Below the pieces are notes generated by a model. It ran no database searches. It saw only the letters and a list, made by a program, of their open reading frames with translations, and was not told where the DNA came from. From CAYLPT01 sp964385645 (GTDB taxonomy: Bacteria; Armatimonadota; Hebobacteria; Hebobacterales; Hebobacteraceae), in the NCBI GenBank assembly GCA_964385645.1, contig CAYLPT010000070.1, forward strand, positions 1 to 64,000: a stretch of DNA of 64,000 nt, read 5' to 3'. This document shows, in pieces, positions 32,540 to 40,298 of the stretch. Made by a program: the position numbers and the translations under genes. Numbering within the stretch: position 1 is the first letter of the stretch; each line of letters opens with the position of its first letter.

Positions 32540-33463
32540 ATGAAGACATCGTCTCTCACTATCGCGATGCTCATATCCGGCCTCGCCCTTGGGCTTGCCA
32601 CCCCCCCGGCCGAGGCCCGGGTGACCGTCGTTGCCACCACCCAGAACCTGGCCGCCATCGCCCGCGAGGTGGCGGGCGACCGCGCCGAGGTGATCGGCCT
32701 GGCCCCGGGCGACCAGGACCCGCACATGGTGGAGCCGCGGCCGAGTTGGGTGATGCACCTGCGGAGGGCGGACGTGCTGGTCCGCATGGGGATGGATCTT
32801 GACCTGTGGATTCAGGGCCTGGTGGACGCCTCCCGCAACCGCCGCATCGCCCGCGGCGCGTCCGGCGATGTGGACGCCTCCGTGGGCATCCGCAAGCTGG
32901 AGGTGCCCACCGAGAGACTCGACCCCTCCATGGGCCATATCCACGTCTACGGCAACCCCCACTACGACCTCGACCCCCGCAACGGCAAGGTTATCGCCCG
33001 GCGCATCATGGAGGCCCTGAGCCGGGCCGACCCGGCCGGCGCGCAGGTCTACCAGGCGAACTTCGAGGACTTCTCCCGCCGGCTAGACCAAGCGGTCGCC
33101 CGCTGGCAGGCCCAGCTAAGGCCGCACCGGGGCGCGGACGTCGTTGTGTACCACAAGTCGTGGGCCTACTTCTTCGACTGCTTCGGCCTGCGGCAGTTCG
33201 CCGAGGTCGAGCCCAAGCCCGGCGTCCCTCCCTCCCCGGCCCACGCGCACGCGCTGATCCGGCGGATGAAGGATGCCGGCGTGGGGCTGATCCTGATGGA
33301 GTCCTACTACCCGAGGCGGTTCCCCCAGATGATCGCCCGCGAGACCGGCGCGCGGCTGCTGGAGGTTCCCGTCTCGGTGCGCGGGCGCCGCGGGATCGAG
33401 ACCTACTTCGATCTCTTCGACCACCTGGTGATGAGCGTGGCCCGGGCGCTGGGGGAGGCCTGA
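32540..33463 (+). CDS. znuA: Metal ABC transporter substrate-binding protein (ZnuA-like)
   Basis: A 307-residue cluster A-I binding protein with signal peptide (~1-26). VVATTQNLAAIAREVAGD opens the domain. Likely metal ligands are His in DQDPHMVEPRPS (near 67) and His in YGNPHYDLDP (near 140), with further acidic/His residues in the C-lobe (PSPAHAHALIRRMKD; MESYYPRRFP). The His-rich loop typical of ZnuA is missing, so Mn or Fe cannot be excluded; the His-rich barrel protein next to it favours zinc. GAGGAGG precedes the ATG and the stop overlaps the ATPase start (TGATG). Confidence 0.86.
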   Translation: MKTSSLTIAMLISGLALGLATPPAEARVTVVATTQNLAAIAREVAGDRAEVIGLAPGDQDPHMVEPRPSWVMHLRRADVLVRMGMDLDLWIQGLVDASRNRRIARGASGDVDASVGIRKLEVPTERLDPSMGHIHVYGNPHYDLDPRNGKVIARRIMEALSRADPAGAQVYQANFEDFSRRLDQAVARWQAQLRPHRGADVVVYHKSWAYFFDCFGLRQFAEVEPKPGVPPSPAHAHALIRRMKDAGVGLILMESYYPRRFPQMIARETGARLLEVPVSVRGRRGIETYFDLFDHLVMSVARALGEA

Positions 33464-34239
33464 TGTCGGGCGGTTCGCCGGGGAGCGAGAGGATGGCCGA
33501 GGGGCTGATCGAGTTCCGCGAGGTGAGCCTGGGCTATGGCCGCCGGACGGTGCTGTCGGGGATGAGCTTCACGATCGCGCGGGGGGACTTCATCGGCATC
33601 GTGGGGCCCAATGGCGCCGGCAAGACCACGCTGCTGAGGGCGGTGCTGGGGGTGCTGGCCCCGCAGTCAGGGGAGGTAGTCGTGCATGCGCCGCCGGAGG
33701 GGCTGCGCTTCGGCTACGTGCCGCAGCGCCAGGAGGTGGACGAGTCCTTCCCCCTCACCGCCCTAGAGGTCGTTGCGATGGGCCGCTTCGGTCTGCTCGG
33801 CCCCTGGCGCAAGCCCGGGCGCGCCGACCGGGAGCAGGCCCTGGTGTGCCTGGAGCACGTGGGCCTGGCGCACCTAGCGGAGCAGCGCTACCGGGAGCTC
33901 TCGGGGGGCCAGAAGCAGCGGGTGCTCATCGCCCGCGCGCTGGCGGGCGAGCCCTCCGTGCTGGTGCTCGACGAGCCCACCAACGACATGGACCTCACCA
34001 GCGAACGGGCGGTGATCGAGCTGATCTGCCACCTCCACGGCGCCCACGGCATGACCACCCTGGTCGCCAGCCATCTCCTCAACGTGGTGGCGAGCTGTGC
34101 TCGCAAGGTGGCCTTCGTGGACGACATGGACTTCGCCATCCGCCCCGTGGAGGAGGCGCTCACCGCCGAGAACCTGAGCCGGCTCTACGGCGTGCCGGTG
34201 CAGGTCGCCGAGCTGGGCGGGCGCCGGGTGGTGGTGTAG
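33463..34239 (+). CDS. znuC: Metal ABC transporter ATPase (ZnuC-like)
   Basis: A 258-residue ATPase: Walker A GPNGAGKT near 50, Q-loop YVPQRQ, signature ELSGGQKQRV, Walker B VLVLDEPTND and H-loop ASHLLNV. These are standard for the ZnuC/MntB group. A TGATG overlap couples it to the binding protein, and the permease starts 13 bases after its stop. It hydrolyses ATP to drive metal uptake through the following permease. Confidence 0.92.
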   Translation: MSGGSPGSERMAEGLIEFREVSLGYGRRTVLSGMSFTIARGDFIGIVGPNGAGKTTLLRAVLGVLAPQSGEVVVHAPPEGLRFGYVPQRQEVDESFPLTALEVVAMGRFGLLGPWRKPGRADREQALVCLEHVGLAHLAEQRYRELSGGQKQRVLIARALAGEPSVLVLDEPTNDMDLTSERAVIELICHLHGAHGMTTLVASHLLNVVASCARKVAFVDDMDFAIRPVEEALTAENLSRLYGVPVQVAELGGRRVVV

Positions 34240-34252
34240 GGAGGCGGGTTGG

Positions 34253-35080
34253 ATGATCGAGATCTTCCAGATACCCTTCATGCAGCAGGCGCTTCTCGCC
34301 AGCCTGCTGGCCGGCGTCACCTGCGCGTTCCTCGCAGTGTTCGTGGTGCTCAAGCGCGTCGTCTTCGTCGGCATCGCGCTGGCGCAGTTGTCGTCGGCCG
34401 GGGTGGCGTTGGCCCTGCTGCTGGGGCTGACGGCCGGCTGGCACCTGACCCTGTCATCGCTGGTGTTCATGCTCGCCGGGGTGGCGCTGTTCTCCGCGCC
34501 GCTCGGGGGGCGGCAGCTCCCCCGGGAGGCCATCATCGGCATCGCCTACGCGGTGGCCTCGGCGCTCGGGATCCTGCTGGTCGCGCGCAGCGCCGCGGGC
34601 GAGTCGCACATGCTGTATTTGCTCTTCGGCAACATCCTCGCGGTGACGCCGCTGGACAACTGGCTCATGGGCGGGGTGTTCGCGGCGGTGGCGCTGATCC
34701 ACTACCTGTTCCACAAGGAGTTCGTCCTCGTCTCCTTCGACCCGGAGACCGCCGACACGCTGGGGGTGAGGAGCCGCCGTTGGGAGCTGCTGTTCTACCT
34801 GACCCTGGGGGTCACCATCGCCATCGCCCTGCGGGTGCTGGGGGCGCTGCTGGTGTTCTCGTTCCTGGTGATCCCGGGGGTGATCGGGCTGCTGGTCGCG
34901 CCCCGGCTGCGGGGCGCTTTCGTGGGCGCGGCGCTGGCCGCCGTCGTCTCGGCAGCCGCCGGGCTCTACCTGTCTTTTGCGCTGGACCTGCCCACGGCCG
35001 CCACCATCGTGCTGCTGGCCTTCGCGCTGCTCTGCTTCAGCGGCCTGTGGGCGCGCTTTGTGGCCCGGCGCGGGGACTGA
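34253..35080 (+). CDS. znuB: Metal ABC transporter permease (ZnuB-like)
   Basis: A 275-residue ABC-3 family permease with about eight hydrophobic helices. FMQQALLASLLAGVTCAFLA at the start and LRVLGALLVFSFLVIPGVIG near 190-215 are typical. It forms the membrane channel of the ZnuABC-type importer. GGGAGG precedes the ATG. It is followed by 64 bases containing a hairpin and then by an unrelated oxidoreductase gene. Confidence 0.92.
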   Translation: MIEIFQIPFMQQALLASLLAGVTCAFLAVFVVLKRVVFVGIALAQLSSAGVALALLLGLTAGWHLTLSSLVFMLAGVALFSAPLGGRQLPREAIIGIAYAVASALGILLVARSAAGESHMLYLLFGNILAVTPLDNWLMGGVFAAVALIHYLFHKEFVLVSFDPETADTLGVRSRRWELLFYLTLGVTIAIALRVLGALLVFSFLVIPGVIGLLVAPRLRGAFVGAALAAVVSAAAGLYLSFALDLPTAATIVLLAFALLCFSGLWARFVARRGD

Positions 35081-35111
35081 GCCAGGGAGGGAGCCGTGGC
35101 GGGGGATGGAA

Positions 35112-35139
35112 CCTCCTGTGCGGGCTCTAGCACAGGAGG
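35112..35139 (+). promoter_or_regulatory. Hairpin that covers the ribosome-binding site of the next gene
   Basis: Perfect 9-bp inverted repeat CCTCCTGTG (35112-35120) / CACAGGAGG (35131-35139) with a 10-base loop. The right arm contains the AGGAGG ribosome-binding site of the gene starting at 35145. Folded RNA would hide this site. No T-run follows, so it does not look like a terminator. Confidence 0.6.
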
Positions 35140-35144
35140 AAGGT

Positions 35145-36230
35145 ATGACGCCGGTCAACGTCGGGGTTGTCGGATGCGGGCAGATCAGCGGGAACTACCT
35201 CAAGCACCTCACCGGGATGCTCTCTGGCCTGGTCAGGGTCACGGCCTGCTCTGACCTGATCGTCGAGCGCGCGCAGGAGCGCGCGGCGGAGTTCGGGGTG
35301 CCAAGGGTGTGCTCGACCGAGGAGCTGATCGCCGACCCCGAGCTCGAGATCGTCGTCAACCTCACCATGCCGGCCGACCACTACGAGGTCACGATGGCCG
35401 CCCTCAGGGCCGGCAAGCACGTCTTCTCCGAGAAGCCCCTCACCACCAGCCGCGAGCTCGGCCGGGAGATCCTCGCCGAGGCGGAGCGCCGCGGCCTGCT
35501 GCTGGCGGGCGCGCCGGACACGTTCCTGGGCGCCGGGCTCCAGACGTGTCGCCGCCTCATCGCCGAGGGCGCGATCGGCGCCCCCATCACGGCTCAGTCC
35601 ATCATCGCCGCCGGCCACGGCTCCGAGCGCTACTACAACGTCTTCACCGGCCCGATGTTCGACATGGGGCCCTATCACCTCACCGCGCTGGTATGGCTAC
35701 TCGGCCCCGTGCGCCGCGCCACGGGCTCCGCCCAGACCCCCTTCCCCGAGAAGCCCTACCCGCCCGACTCCCCCGACCACGGCAAGACCTTCCGCGTCAG
35801 CCGGCCTGGCAACATCTCCGGCGTGCTCGACTTCGCCGCCGGCTGCGTCGGCGTCATCACCACCACCTGTGAGGCCGCGGGCTACCAGCCTCGTCTGGAG
35901 GTCTACGGCACCGAGGGCACCCTGGTCACCAACGACCCCAACGCCTACGAGGGGCCGGTGACGCTGCGGCGGGGCCGGGGGGAGCCGGAGCCGGTGCGCC
36001 TGCCGGAGGGCTTCCCCGCCTGGGGCCGCGGCCTCGGCGTGGCCGAGCTCGCCCACGCGATCCGCACCGGGCGGCAGCCCCGCGCCAGCGGCGAGCTGAT
36101 GTACCACGTGCTCGACATCATGCACGCCATCCACGACTCCTCGGCTGAGGAGCGCCACCTCCACCTGGACAGTGCCTGCCCTGCCCCGGAGCCGTTCGAG
36201 CTGGAGGAGCTGCTGGCCGCGGCCGCTTAG
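35145..36230 (+). CDS. Gfo/Idh/MocA-family oxidoreductase (first copy)
   Basis: A 361-residue NAD(P)-dependent sugar oxidoreductase: GVVGCGQISGNYL (Rossmann), the EKPLTTS motif with the conserved lysine near 96, and a C-terminal alpha/beta domain with MFDMGPYHLTALV, where the Asp and His usually act in catalysis. Substrates in the family are inositols, amino sugars or uronic acids. Start is the ATG after AGGAGGAAGGT; that site is the right arm of a hairpin. It sits between the zinc transporter and a DUF6785-like membrane protein; the latter fits a carbohydrate role better. Confidence 0.9.
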   Translation: MTPVNVGVVGCGQISGNYLKHLTGMLSGLVRVTACSDLIVERAQERAAEFGVPRVCSTEELIADPELEIVVNLTMPADHYEVTMAALRAGKHVFSEKPLTTSRELGREILAEAERRGLLLAGAPDTFLGAGLQTCRRLIAEGAIGAPITAQSIIAAGHGSERYYNVFTGPMFDMGPYHLTALVWLLGPVRRATGSAQTPFPEKPYPPDSPDHGKTFRVSRPGNISGVLDFAAGCVGVITTTCEAAGYQPRLEVYGTEGTLVTNDPNAYEGPVTLRRGRGEPEPVRLPEGFPAWGRGLGVAELAHAIRTGRQPRASGELMYHVLDIMHAIHDSSAEERHLHLDSACPAPEPFELEELLAAAA

Positions 36231-36302
36231 CCGGCGACCAGAGGTCGGGGCAAGAGGCGCGCTCTTCACCGGCGGTCTGGGGTCGAGCCCACCGAGACCT
36301 CG

Positions 36303-38306
36303 ATGCGGCAGCTGAGCCCCAGGGAGGGACAACCAGCGCCTGAGCGGCGGCCGGCGGCGGGGGAGGTGACGGCGCCGGTCATCGTCGCCGCGGTCGTGCT
36401 GTTGCTCCTCCTCGGGGTGGTCGGCTTCTGGGTGGACGTGTACGAGCGGGCGGCGGTCCGCTTCGGCGCGGGCGTGCCGGCCTCCGGCCCCTTCGCCCTG
36501 TTGTTCCTGTTGGCGGCCGCGGCGGCGCTGTGGCCCGCGGGGAGCCGGTTCGGGCTGACCCGGCGGCAGGCGCTCGCCATCTACATGGTCGTGCTCGTAG
36601 GCGCGCCGGTGGTCTCCTACAAGGTGATGGAGAGCGTGCTCGTTCACGCCACCATCCAACGCTACCTCGGCATGACCACCAACCTGCTCTGGCAGGACAC
36701 GTTCCTGCCGGTGATCCCCAACTGGCTGGCCCCCGAAGACTGGACGGCCGTCGAGGGCTTCTACCACGGACTGGGCGCGGTTCCGTGGTCGGTGTGGTGG
36801 ACGCCGCTGGCGGTCTGGTGCTCGTTCATGATCGCGCTGGCGGTCTGCTCGGTCTGCCTCATGTTGCTGGTGCAGCGCCAGTGGATCTCCCACGAGCGCC
36901 TCACCTTCCCTCTCGCCCAGATCCCGCTGGAGATGGTGGCGGAGACCAGCCCCGAGCGCGGCGGGCCGCGGGCGCGGCTCACCACCGCCTCCCTATTCTG
37001 GGCGGGCCTGATCGTGTCGCTGGTGGTGAGCGCGCTGCACACCGTCGCGCGCTACGCGCCCGCCGTCCCCTCCATCCCCCTCGGGCCGGTGCGGGTGATG
37101 GAATACCATCCGGTGGGCCCGCGCGCCGGCCTGGACGAGATGAACCTCGTGTTCTTCCCGTGGCTCATCGCCATCGCTTACCTGATCCCGAAGGACCTCT
37201 CCTTCTCCTGCTGGTTCTTCTGGTTCGTCCGGCTCAGCCTGCACGTGGCGGCCATCGCGGGCGGCTGCGCGCCCCAGCGGCCGGCCTTCCACTGGGTCAG
37301 CGAGTTCCCCGCGCCCCTCTTCCAGGGCACCGGCGCGGTGCTGGCCATCTCCGGGCTGGCGCTGTGGTCGGCGCGCCGTCACCTGGGGCGCGCGGTGCGC
37401 ATCGCGCTAAGCCGCGAGTCTGGCCGCGCGGACGCCGATGAGCCGATCCCGTATCGCTGGAGCCTGCTCGCCCTCGCGCTCTCCTTCGCCTGGATGGTCT
37501 ACATCTGCTGGCTGACCGGAAGCCGCCTCGTCGTGGGGGTCGCGCTTATCGCGTTCATGCTCATCTACTACACGACCTGGGTGCGTCTTCGCGCGGAGAC
37601 GGGGCTGGGCTTCTTCCCCTATCCGCTGTTCGTCCACCAGTCCATTGTGGTGCCCTTCGGCACCGCGGGCTTCACGCCGCAGGAGATGATGACCATCCAC
37701 GCCGTACACTGGGCCTACCACGGCGGCGGCGACAGCTTCGAGATCGTCCCCGGCAACGCGCTCGAGTCCATGAAGATCGGGGATGCGGCCGGCATCAGGA
37801 TGAGGTCGGTGCTTATCGGGATGGCGGTGGGGTTCGTCGCGGTGGTCATCCTGGGCGCCTATATCACGCTCACCGGCATCTACCACTACGGGTTCCTGAA
37901 CACGGGCCCGCGTGCGGTGGAGCACGAGTTGAGGGTGTACAGCTGGAGCCTGCACAGCCACTTCACTGACCCCGCGGGGACCGACGTGCCAGGCGCCATC
38001 GCGATGGGGGCCGGCGCGCTGGTGACCGCGCTTCTGGGCGCGATGCGGCTGCGGTTCTGGTGGTGGCCCTTCCACCCGATCGGCTACCTCGCTGCGCATA
38101 CGTGGATCATGTACATGTACTGGTCGCCCTTCATGATTGGGTGGCTCGCGAAGACCCTCGTGGTCCGCTACGGCGGGCTGCGGCTCTACCGGCGGACGGT
38201 GCCGCTGGCGATAGGCGCCATCGCCGGGGACCTGGTCAACGAGGTACTCTGGGGAGCGGTGACCTTGATCACGGGCGTGCCCTTCCGGCCCAGCCAGCTC
38301 TGGTGA
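36303..38306 (+). CDS. Large polytopic membrane protein (DUF6785/DUF6784-like)
   Basis: A 667-residue integral membrane protein with roughly 14 hydrophobic helices, beginning at ~23-43 (VIVAAVVLLLLLGVVGFWVDV). Conserved-looking segments include RQWISHERLTFPLAQIPLEM, GLDEMNLVFFPWLIAIAYLIP, WVRLRAETGLGFFPYP and HAVHWAYHGGGD. I associate these with the DUF6785/DUF6784 pair, frequent beside sugar oxidoreductases and glycosidases in Armatimonadota and Planctomycetota; some resemble oligopeptide transporters. Transport of sugar or glycan degradation products is a guess from context. No Shine-Dalgarno is obvious before the ATG. Confidence 0.75.
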   Translation: MRQLSPREGQPAPERRPAAGEVTAPVIVAAVVLLLLLGVVGFWVDVYERAAVRFGAGVPASGPFALLFLLAAAAALWPAGSRFGLTRRQALAIYMVVLVGAPVVSYKVMESVLVHATIQRYLGMTTNLLWQDTFLPVIPNWLAPEDWTAVEGFYHGLGAVPWSVWWTPLAVWCSFMIALAVCSVCLMLLVQRQWISHERLTFPLAQIPLEMVAETSPERGGPRARLTTASLFWAGLIVSLVVSALHTVARYAPAVPSIPLGPVRVMEYHPVGPRAGLDEMNLVFFPWLIAIAYLIPKDLSFSCWFFWFVRLSLHVAAIAGGCAPQRPAFHWVSEFPAPLFQGTGAVLAISGLALWSARRHLGRAVRIALSRESGRADADEPIPYRWSLLALALSFAWMVYICWLTGSRLVVGVALIAFMLIYYTTWVRLRAETGLGFFPYPLFVHQSIVVPFGTAGFTPQEMMTIHAVHWAYHGGGDSFEIVPGNALESMKIGDAAGIRMRSVLIGMAVGFVAVVILGAYITLTGIYHYGFLNTGPRAVEHELRVYSWSLHSHFTDPAGTDVPGAIAMGAGALVTALLGAMRLRFWWWPFHPIGYLAAHTWIMYMYWSPFMIGWLAKTLVVRYGGLRLYRRTVPLAIGAIAGDLVNEVLWGAVTLITGVPFRPSQLW

Positions 38307-38377
38307 GCGGCCGCGGGGCGGCAGCGTGCGCGTCCCTCACGGGCAAGAGGCAAGCTCCTGCCCTGCGGGCCTACGGC

Positions 38378-39862
38378 CTACTCGGCCTTGCGGAGGCGGA
38401 CGGCGATGGGGCGGCCCGCGGGGGGCCGGAGGGTGAACTCTCCCGAGCGAGCGCCACTTAGCGGGGTGACCGTCATCTCCCAGGTGTCGAGCAGGTCAAC
38501 GTGGTAAGTGTTGCCCGGGGGGGTGCGGAAGGTGTGCTCGCCATGGGCCTCCCGGCCGAAGTAGAAGAGCGCGTAGGCGTCGCCCTTAGCGGCCCCCGGG
38601 ACCTCCCCGCCCCAGTCCACGGGGTCGAGGCCGCGGGGCGGGCCCTCCTCGATCATGCGCCTGAGGAAGGCGATCCGGGGCGGGCTCTGGCCGTGAAGGA
38701 CGCCGCCCTTAGACCACCACAGGATGTCCTCGGGGTGCCGGTAGGTCTCGCCGTGGCCGACGTAGCAGCCGGCGACCGTCCCGACCCAGAAGCGGTGCAC
38801 CATCTCCTGCGGTGATAGGTTACCCCAGCCCTGCTCGATGTCGCCCTCGTAGACCACCTCGTCGAAGACGATCGGCTTACGGTACTGGTCCCTGAGCGGC
38901 TCCGCGCGGCCCGGCTCCTCGACGTGCCAGCCGCTCTGGACGCTGGCGTGGGTAACCCAGGGCTTGGTATGGTCGTACCAGACGCGGCCGTTGTGGATCG
39001 AGCGCAGGCGCCCGTATGGGTCGCTGTCGCGGACGATCTGGAAGAAGCGGTCCCAGTCCTCCATGCGCTTGTTCCCGGGGCTCGCCGTGTCCTCGTCCGT
39101 GAAGCCAGGCATGAAGTCGAACTCGTTGGCGAGGGACCACCACACATTGCGGTAGGCCGCCAGCCGCGCCACCACGTAGCGTAGGTACCGATCGTCGCTC
39201 TCCGAGTCCATCTTCGCGAAGCCCCAGCGGTCATAGGGGTGGAAGAGGATGATGTCGGCCTCGATGCCGAGGGCCATCAGCTCGCCGACACGCCGCTCGA
39301 GGTGACGGAAGAACTCGGGATTGAAGCGGGTGAAGTCCCAGCCGCCCCCCTCACCCCGCGCGAACGGATAGCGTGGCGGCTCGTTCTTGTTGTAGAGATA
39401 GTCCTTGGGGAAGACACACATGCGCAGCTTGTTGAAGGGAGCCGCGGCCAGCGTCTCCAGCGTCTGCGCCTCGAGCTCCTCCCCTTGGTGGATCCAGGCA
39501 TAGCACGTGGTGCCCACCTGGTAGTAAGGCGTGCCGTCGGCGTAGGCGAAGTGATGGGTGTCGCGCACGCGCACCGGCCCGCGGTTGCCCCTGGAGGGGG
39601 GCACGCACTCGAACGAGCCGCGCCTGCCCGTCAGCTCCGGCCGGTTGCTCTGGGTCTCGTAGCTCCAGCGCCCGGGCGCGTCGGGCATGAAACGCACGCG
39701 GTAGGTCCCGCCGCCGTCGTAGAAGCCGGCGACCTCGACCGCCTCGCCCCCGCGTGAGAAGCGCGCCGACAGCTCCACATCGAGGAACGGGTTGCCGTCG
39801 GCCGGCCCCTCCAGCGCCACCTCGAACACCCCCCACTGCTCGACGGCGCCAGCACCGCCCAT
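38378..39862 (-). CDS. DUF5060/DUF4038/DUF5605-type glycoside hydrolase-like protein
   Basis: A 494-residue protein: N-terminal beta-sandwich (DUF5060-like, EQWGVFEVALEGP to RYSYE-type strands), a TIM-barrel DUF4038 region (HFAYADGTPYYQVGTTCYAW; HPYDRWGFAKM; VWWSLANEFDFMPG, with Asn-Glu of clan GH-A; IVFDEVVYEGD as possible nucleophile) and a C-terminal DUF5605-like domain. Probably an apiosidase- or arabinan-type exo-glycosidase. CCAGGAGGAGATGAC sets the start at 39862. The frame stays open upstream to 40126 through a signal-peptide-like stretch and a dispersed repeat, so a longer exported form cannot be excluded; this start predicts a cytoplasmic enzyme. Confidence 0.8.
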   Translation of the reverse strand: MGGAGAVEQWGVFEVALEGPADGNPFLDVELSARFSRGGEAVEVAGFYDGGGTYRVRFMPDAPGRWSYETQSNRPELTGRRGSFECVPPSRGNRGPVRVRDTHHFAYADGTPYYQVGTTCYAWIHQGEELEAQTLETLAAAPFNKLRMCVFPKDYLYNKNEPPRYPFARGEGGGWDFTRFNPEFFRHLERRVGELMALGIEADIILFHPYDRWGFAKMDSESDDRYLRYVVARLAAYRNVWWSLANEFDFMPGFTDEDTASPGNKRMEDWDRFFQIVRDSDPYGRLRSIHNGRVWYDHTKPWVTHASVQSGWHVEEPGRAEPLRDQYRKPIVFDEVVYEGDIEQGWGNLSPQEMVHRFWVGTVAGCYVGHGETYRHPEDILWWSKGGVLHGQSPPRIAFLRRMIEEGPPRGLDPVDWGGEVPGAAKGDAYALFYFGREAHGEHTFRTPPGNTYHVDLLDTWEMTVTPLSGARSGEFTLRPPAGRPIAVRLRKAE

Positions 39863-40298
39863 GTCATCTCCTCCTGGGTGGTTCCTGCTCCCGACGGTGC
39901 TCGGAGTTCGACGCGGCCGCCGCGGGTCCTGTTCCGCCACTCCGGCGGCCCACGCTTCGTTCACAGTCGAGAAGGCGTCGGCGATAGACAGGGTTGTGTT
40001 CTCCCGCGGGAGCTCGACAGGGCTGGGACGCGCTCCGGCTGGAGGCGCGGCGGCCATGAGCCCGAACCCCAGCGCCCACAAAGCCGCGAGCACCTCGCGC
40101 TGGAAGCCAGTCGTTCCTCTGCCCATCCGTCAGTCGTCCTGCCTGTGTGGTCGCCACTGTGCGCTCGAGCCGCAGTGGCCCCGTCAGACTCCCTGCCACA
40201 GCGTCAGCCAGCCGTCGCCCGAAGGGCGAGTGTCTCGGCGCCTCCGCCCTCATCTAGGCTGGCCCGCGCCTGACGCCGCCTCAGGTTGGCCTAGCCAC
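39863..40298. other. 436-base gap with in-frame leader-like ORF and repeat copy A
   Basis: No independent gene is supported here. On the minus strand the glycosidase frame remains open from 40126: 88 codons encode a signal-peptide-like start (MGRGTTGFQREVLAALWALG, then hydrophobic and AAAPPAGA) followed by the 58-bp repeat. This may be the displaced start of an older exported protein or a longer N-terminus. Bases 40127-40298 show nothing I can name. Confidence 0.4.
39881..39938 (-). repeat. 58-bp dispersed repeat, copy A
   Basis: Read on the minus strand it matches bases 46124-46181 (plus strand) at 54 of 58 positions. It begins GGCGGAACAGGACC and ends CGTCGGGAGCAGGAAC. It contains GCGGCCGC and a CTCCGA...TCGGGAG stem-like segment. 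It ends 19 bases before the start codon of the glycosidase. Confidence 0.75.
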
